The notes under the pieces were generated by a model. It saw only the letters and a program-made list of their open reading frames with translations. It was not told the DNA's origin and ran no database searches. From Streptomyces sp. NRRL WC-3626 (GTDB lineage Bacteria > Actinomycetota > Actinomycetes > Streptomycetales > Streptomycetaceae): a DNA stretch of 64,000 nt. The stretch is from positions 139,189-203,188 of the forward strand of contig NZ_JOCA01000014.1 in assembly GCF_000718785.1 (NCBI RefSeq). The letters run 5' to 3'. A program made the translations under genes and the position numbers. Shown here in pieces: positions 17,066 through 26,825 of this stretch (its first letter is position 1; every line of letters starts with the position of its first letter).

Positions 17066-17132
17066 CAGGCAGCGGCCGCTGCCTGCGGCCAACTGCCCCA
17101 GCTGCGGGCAGTCGTGCCGCAGGGGCGGCACG
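17066..17132. repeat. Cluster of three palindromes/hairpins in a convergent intergenic region
   Basis: Three dyads are packed together: a perfect 20-bp palindrome at 17066-17085 centred on GGCCGC, a CTGCCC/GGGCAG pair at 17093-17098 and 17106-17111 around CAGCTGC, and an 8-bp perfect stem with a 4-base loop (CGTGCCGC/GCGGCACG) at 17113-17132. They lie between two convergent genes, so bidirectional termination is the simplest role. The density resembles dispersed intergenic repeat elements of Streptomyces. Confidence 0.65.
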
Positions 17133-17205
17133 GGTGGGCGCAGCGGCACCCCACAGCGGAGCGCACCGCAGCCCACCCCCGCCACCCTGCGGCGGCAGCC
17201 ACCCC

Positions 17206-18861
17206 TCAGTCCCGGGACAGAACCGCCTTCACCGCCTCCGCCAGGGACTTCGCCGGGTCCGCGGACTCGCCCTCGTGGCGCCACGCCACGAACCCGTCGG
17301 GGCGGACCAGCACCGCCCCCGACGGGGTGATCCCGTGGGCGGCGGCCCACTCGGGCCCGGGCTCAGGGACCAGGTCGGCCCCGGCCCCGCCCCCGACCCG
17401 GTACGAGTCCAGCGGAACCGACAGCGACGCCGCCACCTCGGCCCCCGCCGCATGCCACCCCCCACCCTCCGAGCTCAGCAGCACCAGTGCCCGCTCGTAC
17501 AGATCGAGCGTGGAGATCCGTGAGCCACCCCGCCTCACCCACAGGTGCGGAGCCCGGCTCCCGGGCTCCCCGTTCAGCACGACCCCGTCCGGCACGACCG
17601 CCGTACCCGGATCCGCCCCCACCACCGCTCCGCGCGGATACCGGTACGCCAGTGCCACATTGAGGATCCCGCCCTTGCGCCCCCCGGGCCCGCCCCCGGC
17701 TCCCTCCGCGGGCGTGTACCCGGGGTGGCTGTGCTCCACGGACCGCGTGGACGCCCGCGCACTCGTCGCCTCCGCGACAGGCCGCCGCTCCGCGTCGTAC
17801 GACGCGAGGAGCCCGGGCCCGGCCCACCCTCCCAGCACGGCCGCCAGCTTCCACGCGAGGTTGTGCGCGTCCTGGATCCCGGTGTTGGACCCGAACGCCC
17901 CCGTGGGCGACATCTCGTGCGCCGAGTCCCCCGCCAGGAACACCCGCTGGTCGGCGTACCGTTCGGCGACCCGCTCGGCCGCGTGCCAGGCGGCCCGCCC
18001 GGTGATCGTCACGTCGAGGTCGGGTACGCCGACGGCCCGCCGGATGTGCGCGGCGCACCGCTCGTCGGTGAACTCCTCGATCGTCTCGCCGTGTTCGGGG
18101 TGCCACGGCGCGTGGAACACCCATTTCTCCCGGTTGTCGACCGGCAGCAGCGCCCCGTCGGCGTCCGGGCTGGTGAGGTAGCAGACGATGAACCGCCGGT
18201 CGCCGACCACATCCGCGAGATCGCGGGAGGTGAAGGTGACACTGACGTTGTGGAACAGGTCCCCGGGACCGTTCTGCCCGATGCCGAGCCGCTCCCGTAC
18301 GGGACTGCGCGGACCGTCGGCGGCGACGAGATAGTCGGCCCGGACGGTGGTGTGCTCGCCGGTCTCCCTGCTCTTGAGCCGAGCGGTCACCCCGTCACGG
18401 TCCTGGTCGAAGGAGAGCATCTCGGTGCCGAACCGCAGATCCCCGCCCAGCTCCCGGGCACTTCTCAGCAGCACCGGTTCGAGGTCGTTCTGGCTGCACA
18501 GGCACCAGCCGGCCGGACTGAACCGGGCCAGCCCGCCGCCGGGGTCGATCTCCCGGAACAGCCACTCCCCCGCGTCGCCCACCAGGGAAGGCGTCTGCAG
18601 GATGCCGTGGTTGTCCGCGAGGACGGAGGCGGCGTCCGCGATCCGCCCGTCCACCCCGGCGGTCCGGAACAGCTCCATCGTGCGTACGTTGTTGCCGCGC
18701 CCCCGCGGATGGATCGACGTGCCGGCGTGACGCTCGACGAGTGTGTGCGGCACGCCGAGCCGCCCCAGGAACAGGGACGTCGACAGGCCCACCAGGGAGC
18801 CTCCGACGATGAGGACGGGAGTGCGGTGGACCGCCTCCCCGGCCGAGTCCGATCGGTTCAT
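17206..18861 (-). CDS. Spore-pigment FAD-dependent hydroxylase (whiE ORF VIII type)
   Basis: Flavoprotein aromatic hydroxylase of 551 residues (TcmG/PheA class). The Rossmann FAD motif VLIVGGSLVGLSTSLFLGRLG is at about 16-36, the DG motif is AADGPRSPVRERLG, and the second FAD motif FLAGDSAHEMSPTGAFG is at about 300. The C-terminal thioredoxin-like domain runs from about 420. It is divergent from the polyketide genes exactly as ORF VIII is in the known whiE cluster, and would hydroxylate the polyaromatic pigment late in spore maturation. The ATG at 18861 follows GGAGGAG. In S. coelicolor this promoter is sporulation-controlled; I could not identify a sigma-F consensus here. Confidence 0.9.
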   Translation of the reverse strand: MNRSDSAGEAVHRTPVLIVGGSLVGLSTSLFLGRLGVPHTLVERHAGTSIHPRGRGNNVRTMELFRTAGVDGRIADAASVLADNHGILQTPSLVGDAGEWLFREIDPGGGLARFSPAGWCLCSQNDLEPVLLRSARELGGDLRFGTEMLSFDQDRDGVTARLKSRETGEHTTVRADYLVAADGPRSPVRERLGIGQNGPGDLFHNVSVTFTSRDLADVVGDRRFIVCYLTSPDADGALLPVDNREKWVFHAPWHPEHGETIEEFTDERCAAHIRRAVGVPDLDVTITGRAAWHAAERVAERYADQRVFLAGDSAHEMSPTGAFGSNTGIQDAHNLAWKLAAVLGGWAGPGLLASYDAERRPVAEATSARASTRSVEHSHPGYTPAEGAGGGPGGRKGGILNVALAYRYPRGAVVGADPGTAVVPDGVVLNGEPGSRAPHLWVRRGGSRISTLDLYERALVLLSSEGGGWHAAGAEVAASLSVPLDSYRVGGGAGADLVPEPGPEWAAAHGITPSGAVLVRPDGFVAWRHEGESADPAKSLAEAVKAVLSRD

Positions 18862-19092
18862 TGAAACTCCTCCAGCATCACCCTCGACGGGCTGAGGAAC
18901 AGGACGCACATTCCATGCCCGGTGCGGGCCCGTCCGCGTCCCCGCGGCACCCGGATGGCGCGCGGTTCACCCAGGTGCCCCGTGTCGCTCGCGCATCCCG
19001 GGAGGCCGGATCGACCATCGACTCATGGCGACCGGCGTCCCACCGGACACGGCGGTCGTTCCTGACCTTCAAGAAGAGGAGAGGTGCGCCGG

Positions 19093-20217
19093 ATGACCAT
19101 GTCGGGACGCATATCGCAGTCCGCTTTCGACGGCTCCAGGCTGCGGGTGATCCTGCTGCTCGACCTGTACGAAGGAGCCCAGGAGCAGTTCCTCGACGCA
19201 TACGAGCACATGCGCAACCAGGTGGCGTCCGTTCCCGGTCACCTCAGTGACCAGTTGTGCCAGTCGATCGAGAACCCCTCGCAGTGGCTCATCACCAGCG
19301 AGTGGGAGAGCGCCCCGCCGTTCCTGGCGTGGGTGAACAGCGAGGAGCACGTCGAGACCGTCCGGCCGATGCACAGCTGCGTCCGGGACACCCGGTCGAT
19401 GCGCTACAGCATTCTCCGCGAGACCCACCCCGGACGGCCGCTGAGCGCCGAGGCCGCGACCGGGGGGCTCCAGTCGGCGGCCCGTGTCGGCGACGGTGTG
19501 GCCCGCCACGCCCTCACCTTCACCGTGAAGCCGGGCTCCGAGTCCAAGGTCGCCGAGCTGCTGTCGGGCTATCAGTCGCCCAAGGCGCAGGTCGACGACA
19601 CCACGCGGCTGCGCCGCACCTCCCTGTTCATGCACGGCAACCGTGTCGTACGGGCGGTAGAGGTGGAGGGCGACCTGCTGGCCGCGCTGCGCCACGTCGC
19701 CCGGCAGCCGGAGATCCGGGCGGTCGAGGAGGCCCTCAACCCCTATCTGGAGCAGGACCGGGACCTCTCCGACCCCGACTCCGCCCGGGTGTTCTTCACC
19801 CGGGCCGCGCTCCCCGCCGTGCATCACGTGGTGGCGGGCGGGCCCGAGCCGGCCGCCGTAAGCCGGCACGCGCTGTACTACCCGGCCGTCAAGGGCCGCG
19901 GCATGGAACTGGCCCGGTTCCTCGCCCACCAGGACGAGGCGGCGACCGAAGACCCGGACAGCCCGGTGCACGCCAGCACCGTGTTCCAGCGGGACGACAC
20001 CGTCGTACGGCTCGTCGACGTCACCGGCCAGCTGGACCTGGACCCGCTCGCCGCCCTCGGCATCAAGGGCGCCGGGAAGGCGGCCGAACTGGAGCGGCTC
20101 CTGGACGGCGCCGCGATCGGCGTCGAGGGCTCCCTGGACTCCGAGCGCAATCTCAACCGGCTTCTGGCACACGCCGACATGCTGCCCGTCACCGACCGCA
20201 GCGCGGCGGACGCCTGA
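19093..20217 (+). CDS. Spore-pigment cluster ORF I protein (SchA/CurD-like)
   Basis: First gene of the polyketide operon, 374 residues, matching the SchA/CurD-like family found only with spore-pigment and related aromatic polyketide clusters. It shows tandem alpha-beta-barrel-like (ABM/cyclase-like) segments: LRVILLLDLYEGAQEQFLDAYEHM near the start, ALTFTVKPGSESKVAELLSGYQ in the middle and ALYYPAVKGRGMELARFLAHQ near the end, suggesting three dimeric-barrel repeats. The ATG at 19093 is placed 8-9 bases after GAGGAGAGG. Its biochemical role is not established; cyclisation or membrane targeting of the pigment has been considered. Confidence 0.87.
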   Translation: MTMSGRISQSAFDGSRLRVILLLDLYEGAQEQFLDAYEHMRNQVASVPGHLSDQLCQSIENPSQWLITSEWESAPPFLAWVNSEEHVETVRPMHSCVRDTRSMRYSILRETHPGRPLSAEAATGGLQSAARVGDGVARHALTFTVKPGSESKVAELLSGYQSPKAQVDDTTRLRRTSLFMHGNRVVRAVEVEGDLLAALRHVARQPEIRAVEEALNPYLEQDRDLSDPDSARVFFTRAALPAVHHVVAGGPEPAAVSRHALYYPAVKGRGMELARFLAHQDEAATEDPDSPVHASTVFQRDDTVVRLVDVTGQLDLDPLAALGIKGAGKAAELERLLDGAAIGVEGSLDSERNLNRLLAHADMLPVTDRSAADA

Positions 20218-20286
20218 CGGTTCACCGCGGTGACGTCCGCGGCCGTGCCCGCGCGGACGTCACCGCAACACCCGGAGGTATCAACC

Positions 20287-20754
20287 ATGTCCCAGCAGCA
20301 TCCACGCATCGTGGACCTGAGCGAGACGGAACCCAACCGACGGCGCGGGGGTGACCTCAGAACCCTGCTCACCCCGGCCACCGTGGGTTCCACCAGCGGC
20401 TTCATGGGCCTGGCGATCATCAAGCCCGGCGAGCGCATCGGCGAGCACTACCACCCGTACTCCGAGGAGTTCGTGTACGTCGTCAGCGGCGCGCTCGAAG
20501 TGGACCTGGACGGAGAGCCGTTCGCGCTCCGCGCCGACCAAGGGCTGTTGATTCCCGTCGACATGCGGCACCGCTTCCGCAACGTCGGCGAGCGGGAGGC
20601 CCGGATGGTGTTCCATCTGGGGCCGCTCGCCCCGCACCCGAGCCTCGGCCACGTCGACACGGAGGAGACCGAAGGCGCGGCCGCCGGTCCCCAGTTGGCG
20701 GTCGGCGGGCCGGAGCAAGGCCGGGTCGCCGAGCCCAGCGAGGCCATAAAATGA
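20287..20754 (+). CDS. Spore-pigment cupin (whiE ORF II type)
   Basis: Single cupin of 155 residues, likely a polyketide cyclase or auxiliary factor. Motif 1 is [25 protein letters not shown], with the H-x-H-x5-E metal ligands, and motif 2 includes [16 protein letters not shown] with its His. The last 35 residues are a disordered acidic tail. The ATG at 20287 follows CGGAGG. Its stop overlaps the ketosynthase start by four bases (ATGA), tying it to the minimal PKS. Confidence 0.88.
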   Translation: MSQQHPRIVDLSETEPNRRRGGDLRTLLTPATVGSTSGFMGLAIIKPGERIGEHYHPYSEEFVYVVSGALEVDLDGEPFALRADQGLLIPVDMRHRFRNVGEREARMVFHLGPLAPHPSLGHVDTEETEGAAAGPQLAVGGPEQGRVAEPSEAIK

Positions 20755-22015
20755 CCCGCCGGGTGGCCGTCACCGGTATAGGTGTGGTCGCTCCCGGCGG
20801 CATCGGGGCGACGGCTTTCTGGGATCTTCTGGCGGCCGGCCGCACCGCGACCCGCGGCATCTCCCTGTTCGACCCGGCGGGGCTGCGTTCCCGCATAGCC
20901 GCCGAGTGCGACTTCGACCCCTTCCAGCACGGACTGGACGCGGAACTGTGCCAACGCGCGGACCGTTACGTCCAGTTCGCCGTGGTCGCGGCCACGGAGG
21001 CGGTCCGGCACTCCGGGCTCGACATCGCCGCCGGGAACCCCTGGCGCACGGCGGTCTCGCTGGGCAGCGCGGTGGGCGGCACCACCCGGCTGGAACAGGA
21101 CTACGTCCGGGTCAGCGAAGGCGGCCGGCGCTGGGACGTGGACCACGAGAAGGCCGGGCCTCAGCTGCACACCGCGTTCCAGCCGAGCACGCTGGCCTCG
21201 GTCGTCGCCGAGCGGTTCGGCGCCCGGGGGCCGGTGCAGACGGTCTCCACCGGCTGCACCTCCGGCCTCGACGCGGTGGGTTACGCCTTCCACACCGTCG
21301 CGGAGGGCCGCGCCGACGTGTGCATCGCGGGGGCGTCGGACTCGCCGATCTCACCGATCACGATGGCCTGCTTCGACGCCATCAAGGCGACCTCGCCCAA
21401 CAACGACGACCCGGAGCACGCCTCCCGGCCCTTCGACGCCCACCGCGACGGCTTCGTGATGGGCGAGGGCGCGGCCGTACTCGTCCTGGAGGAGTACGAG
21501 CACGCACGGGCGCGCGGCGCGGAGATCCTCTGCGAGATCAGCGGCTACGCCACCTACGGCAACGCCTACCACATGACCGGTCTGACCAGTGAGGGACTGG
21601 AGATGGCCCGGGCGATCGACAGCACACTCGACCAGGCCCGTATCGACCCCACACGGATCGACTACGTCAACGCGCACGGCTCCGGCACCCGGCAGAACGA
21701 CCGGCACGAGACGGCCGCCGTGAAGCGGTCCCTGGGCGCGCACGCCCATGAGACGCCGATGAGCTCCATCAAGTCGATGGTGGGGCACTCGCTCGGCGCG
21801 ATCGGCGCGATCGAGGTCGTCGCCTGCGTGCTCGCGCTGCGGCACCAGGTGGTGCCGCCGACGGCGAACTACGAGACCCCCGACCCGGAGTGCGACCTGG
21901 ACTACGTGCCGCGCACCGCCCGCCCGCGGAAGCTGGACAACGTGCTCTCCGTGGGCAGCGGGTTCGGCGGCTTCCAGTCCGCGGTGCTGCTGACCGGGCC
22001 GGGCGGGAGGACACG

Positions 22016-22019
<4 letters not shown>
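20751..22019 (+). CDS. Ketosynthase alpha subunit of type II PKS (spore pigment)
   Basis: KS-alpha, 422 residues, carrying the full catalytic set: Cys169 in [12 protein letters not shown], His309 in NAHGSGT and His346 in SMVGHSLGA. It condenses malonyl units on the ACP and forms a heterodimer with the chain-length factor encoded next. Start and stop both overlap neighbours by four bases, giving equimolar expression of KS and CLF. Its order in the operon (ORF I, cupin, KS, CLF, ACP, cyclase, ORF VII) is that of spore-pigment clusters, not antibiotic clusters. Confidence 0.96.
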
Positions 22020-24033
<2,014 letters not shown>

Positions 24034-24053
24034 ACGCGGTCCGGGAGGACCGG

Positions 24054-24095
24054 GAAGTCCCGAAGTCCCGAAGTCCAGGCAGTCCAGGCAGTCCA
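24054..24095 (+). repeat. Short tandem repeat in the cyclase-ORF VII spacer
   Basis: Three 8-base units GAAGTCC(C/C/A) at 24054-24077 are followed by two 9-base units GGCAGTCCA at 24078-24095, filling most of the 77-base gap between two pigment genes, just before the ribosome site of ORF VII. Confidence 0.75.
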
Positions 24096-24110
24096 GGAAG
24101 GACACAGCCG

Positions 24111-24446
24111 ATGCACCACGCCCTCATCGTCGCCCGGATGAAGCCCGGTTCGGCGCCGGACATCGCCGAGGTGTTCGCCGACTCCGACCGGGGTGAACTC
24201 CCCCATCTGGTCGGGGTCGGCCGGCGCAGCCTCTTCCAGTTCGGTGACGACGTGTACCTGCACCTCATCGAGTCCGAGCGGGACCCGGCGCCGGCGATCG
24301 CGAAGCTGGCCTCGCACCCCGAGTTCCGCGGTGTCAGCGAGCGGCTCGAGGCGTACGTCAGCCCGTACGACCCCGCCACGTGGCGCGGCCCCAAGGACGC
24401 CATGGCGCGGTGCTTCTACCGCTGGGAGAGCGGGCCCCGCTCCTGA
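24111..24446 (+). CDS. TcmI-family polyketide cyclase (whiE ORF VII type)
   Basis: Small cyclase of 111 residues with the dimeric ferredoxin-like (ABM/TcmI) fold: ALIVARMKPGSAPDIAEVFADSDRGELPHLVGVGRRSLFQFGDDVYLHLIE is the family pattern, followed by FRGVSERLEAYVSPYDPATW. It would close later rings of the pigment precursor. It is the last gene of the operon and is followed by a long hairpin. The tandem repeats ahead of it lengthen its spacer compared with the other, overlapping genes. Confidence 0.92.
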   Translation: MHHALIVARMKPGSAPDIAEVFADSDRGELPHLVGVGRRSLFQFGDDVYLHLIESERDPAPAIAKLASHPEFRGVSERLEAYVSPYDPATWRGPKDAMARCFYRWESGPRS

Positions 24447-24456
24447 GCCCGGCACA

Positions 24457-24505
24457 CCCCGAGGCCGCCGGTTCCGCGTCAGTCGCGGAGCCGGCGGCCT
24501 CGGGG
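24457..24505. terminator. Long bidirectional terminator at the end of the pigment operon
   Basis: CCCCGAGGCCGCCGG (24457-24471) pairs with CCGGCGGCCTCGGGG (24491-24505), and the inner TTCCGCG/CGCGGAG extends the stem to 22 bp with a single G-T pair and a five-base loop. It separates ORF VII from the convergent methyltransferase gene. Confidence 0.88.
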
Positions 24506-24522
24506 TTCTCGCGGCCCGCGGA

Positions 24523-25551
24523 TCAGCCGGGGACGGTGCATTCGAAGGCGTGCAGATAGGCGTTGACGGGGCGGATGTCGCCGATGACGAGGCCCGCGGC
24601 GGTCAGCCGGTCGACCATGCTCTGCCGGGTGTGCTTGGCGCCGCCGACGTTGAGGAGCAGCAGCAGGTCCATGGCGGTGGTGAACCGCATGGACGGGGTG
24701 TCGTCGACGAGGTTCTCGATGACGACGACACGGGCGCCGGGCCGGGCCGCCGCGCGGACGTTGGCCAGCACCCTGCGGGTGCTGTCGTCGTCCCACTCCA
24801 GGACGTTCTTGATGATGTACACGTCCGCCTGGACGGGGACGTCCTCGCGGCAGTCCCCGGCCACGACCTGGACGCGGCCGGCGAGGGCGCCGCCCGCGCG
24901 AAGCCGGGGGTCGGCGTTCTCGACGACGCCGGGCAGATCGAGCAGGGTGCCGTGCAGATGGGGGTGCTTCTCCAGGAGGCTGGCCAGGACATGGCCCTGG
25001 CCGCCGCCGATGTCGATGACGGAGGAGGCGCCTTCCAGGTCGAGCAGCAGGGCGACGTCGCGTGCGGACTGCTCGCTGGAGGTCGTCATGGCCCGGTTGA
25101 ACACATGGGCGGACTCGGAGGCGGACTCGTTGAGGTAGGTGAAGAACTCCTGGTCGTACACGTCCTCGAAGACGTTGCGGCCGGAGCGGACCGCCTCGTC
25201 GAGCTGGGGCCAGACGTTCCAGGTCCACGGTTCGGTGCACCACAGGGCGATGTAGCGCAGGCTGTGCGGGTCGTCCTCGCGCAGCAGCCGGGACATCTCG
25301 GTGTGTTCGAAGGTGCCGTCGGGGTGCTCGGTGAAGACGCCCTGGCAGGACAGGGCCCGCAGGAGCCGCCGCAGGGTGTGCGGCTGGGTCTTCACCGACG
25401 CCGCCAGGTCGTCGACGGTCATGGGGGTGTCGTCCAGCGCGTCGGGCACGCCCAGGCGGACGGCCGCGCGTACGGCGGCGGCGCAGGCCGCCCCGAAAAC
25501 GAGCTCCCGCAGCCGCATGGGCGGCGGGGGAGCCGGATCAACGGTGGTCAT
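24523..25551 (-). CDS. SAM-dependent O-methyltransferase next to the spore-pigment cluster
   Basis: Class I methyltransferase of 342 residues of the plant-type/DnrK family: an N-terminal dimerisation domain with a winged helix (MTVDDLAASVKTQPHTLRRLLRAL, about 44-67), then the SAM site VIDIGGGQGHVLASLLEKHP (about 179-198), an acidic strand ending LLDLPGVVENAD, and YIIKNVLEWDDDSTRRVL, which corresponds to the active-site helix; the usual catalytic His of plant enzymes is a Val-Leu-Glu stretch here, as in bacterial polyketide OMTs. It faces the pigment operon across a shared terminator, so a tailoring role on the pigment is plausible but unproven. Confidence 0.86.
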   Translation of the reverse strand: MTTVDPAPPPPMRLRELVFGAACAAAVRAAVRLGVPDALDDTPMTVDDLAASVKTQPHTLRRLLRALSCQGVFTEHPDGTFEHTEMSRLLREDDPHSLRYIALWCTEPWTWNVWPQLDEAVRSGRNVFEDVYDQEFFTYLNESASESAHVFNRAMTTSSEQSARDVALLLDLEGASSVIDIGGGQGHVLASLLEKHPHLHGTLLDLPGVVENADPRLRAGGALAGRVQVVAGDCREDVPVQADVYIIKNVLEWDDDSTRRVLANVRAAARPGARVVVIENLVDDTPSMRFTTAMDLLLLLNVGGAKHTRQSMVDRLTAAGLVIGDIRPVNAYLHAFECTVPG

Positions 25552-25610
25552 CCGTTGCCTCGCTTCTGCTGTCGTGCGGTCGGTGGGGGGGAGGAGCGGT
25601 GGTACGGGGG

Positions 25611-26672
25611 TCAGCACATGCCCGCGGGCTCGGAGAGGGTGCAGGCGTTGCCGCTGAACGTGTTGGTCCTGGCGGTGTCCCGGTTGGCCAGGTCGGCCGG
25701 GCTGTTGCCGGTGAGGAGGTTGTCCCGGATCTCGTTGCGCTCGCTGGGGACGCCGACGAGGCTCTTGAACAGGACGATGCCGCCGGAGAGCGGGGACGTG
25801 CCCTTGTTGCCCTCGACCCGGTTGTAGGCGACGAGCGTCTCCTCGGCGCCGGTCAGGACGATGCCGGAGCCCTGGAGGAAGGGCAGCCGGGGGGTCTTGG
25901 CGCAGTACTTGTTGTTGTCGTGGATGTGGTTGCGGGTGACGCTCAGGTGGCCGGCGCGGGGTGTGGACTCGTCGCCGACGACGAACACGGCGGCGCAGTT
26001 GCCGGTGGCCTCGTTGCGGTCGACGGTCAGGTTGCGCAGCCGGCGCACGGTGACGCCGACCCGGTTGCCGTCCGTCCGGTTGTGGCGGATCACGGTCCTC
26101 CGCGCGTCCCGGGCGCCTTCCTCGCTGTCGACGGTGTTGGCGACGAACAGTCCGGCGTCGCCGTTCTTCCGGGCGAGGTTGTGGGTGAGCGCGCTGCGTG
26201 TGGAGCGTTCCTCCGCGATGCCCCACTGGCCGTTCTTCTCCGCCACCACGCGCCTGACCGCCAGCCGGTCGGTGCCGGTGGCCCACAGCCCGTTCCTCGT
26301 GAACCCACGGACCGTCAGGGACCGTACGGTGACGTCCTTCAGAGGCTTCTTGTCGGTGCCGGTCACGCAGATGCCGTTGCCGGCCTTGGCGCAGGCGCTC
26401 GACCCGGTCTTCGCGGCGGGCGTCAGGACGGTGACGGCGGCGCTGTGGCCGCGCAGGGTCACGCCCGATTTCCTGACGGTGACACTCTGCTTGTAGGTGC
26501 CGGGCGCGAGCAGGACGGTGTCCCCCGCCTTCGCGGCGTCCAGCGCCTTCTGGATCGACTGGCCGGGCTGCACCCGGTGCACGGTCGGGTGGTGGGCCGA
26601 CGGGGCCGCACCGAGACCCGCGGCCACGGCGGCTGCCGTACAGGCCAGGAGGGCGATGTGTCGTTTGTTCAT
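25611..26672 (-). CDS. Secreted right-handed parallel beta-helix protein
   Basis: Exported protein of 353 residues. The signal peptide (MNKRHIALLACTAAAVAAGLGAAPSAH) is followed by the usual entry strand VQPGQSIQKALDAAKAGDTVLLAPGTY, seen at the start of many parallel beta-helix lyase-like proteins. The body consists of repeated V-x-x-N-x-x-x-x-N-x-x-G-V/I coils (for example IRHNRTDGNRVGVTV, VTRNHIHDNNKYCAK, IRDNLLTGNSPADL). Cysteines pair in the last coils. No catalytic residue set for a pectate lyase is apparent, so a carbohydrate-binding or mannuronan-epimerase-like role is open. It has its own upstream palindrome at 26744-26759. Confidence 0.82.
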   Translation of the reverse strand: MNKRHIALLACTAAAVAAGLGAAPSAHHPTVHRVQPGQSIQKALDAAKAGDTVLLAPGTYKQSVTVRKSGVTLRGHSAAVTVLTPAAKTGSSACAKAGNGICVTGTDKKPLKDVTVRSLTVRGFTRNGLWATGTDRLAVRRVVAEKNGQWGIAEERSTRSALTHNLARKNGDAGLFVANTVDSEEGARDARRTVIRHNRTDGNRVGVTVRRLRNLTVDRNEATGNCAAVFVVGDESTPRAGHLSVTRNHIHDNNKYCAKTPRLPFLQGSGIVLTGAEETLVAYNRVEGNKGTSPLSGGIVLFKSLVGVPSERNEIRDNLLTGNSPADLANRDTARTNTFSGNACTLSEPAGMC

Positions 26673-26743
26673 GAGCCGAAGCTATGAGCGGGGGTTGGGG
26701 CCCGCCACCGGTGATCGCCCAGGCGGGCTGAGCCACCCGTCCG

Positions 26744-26759
26744 CCGGGTGATCACCCGG
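26744..26759. promoter_or_regulatory. Perfect 16-bp palindrome upstream of the beta-helix gene
   Basis: CCGGGTGATCACCCGG lies 72 bases before the beta-helix start codon. A second GGTGATC half-site (in ACCGGTGATCGCC) occurs at 26710-26716, so the same factor may bind twice. Confidence 0.5.
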
Positions 26760-26773
26760 TCGGCTCATCCCTC

Positions 26774-26813
26774 GGGGACGACGGCGGGCGCGCGGGTGGC
26801 CGCCGTCGTCCCC
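26774..26813 (-). terminator. Terminator after the DHA2 exporter gene
   Basis: Perfect 14-bp stem: GGGGACGACGGCGG (26774-26787) pairs with CCGCCGTCGTCCCC (26800-26813) around a 12-base loop, beginning 13 bases after the exporter stop. Confidence 0.8.
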
Positions 26814-26825
26814 GGGGGTCGTGGT

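Noticed and set aside
24054..24095. CRISPR-like repeats
   Set aside because: Units are 8-9 bases and directly adjacent with no unique spacers, and no cas genes occur in the window.
24193..25827. Long plus-strand frame from the ORF VII cyclase into the methyltransferase
   Set aside because: It crosses a strong bidirectional terminator and is out of frame with one real gene and antisense to another.
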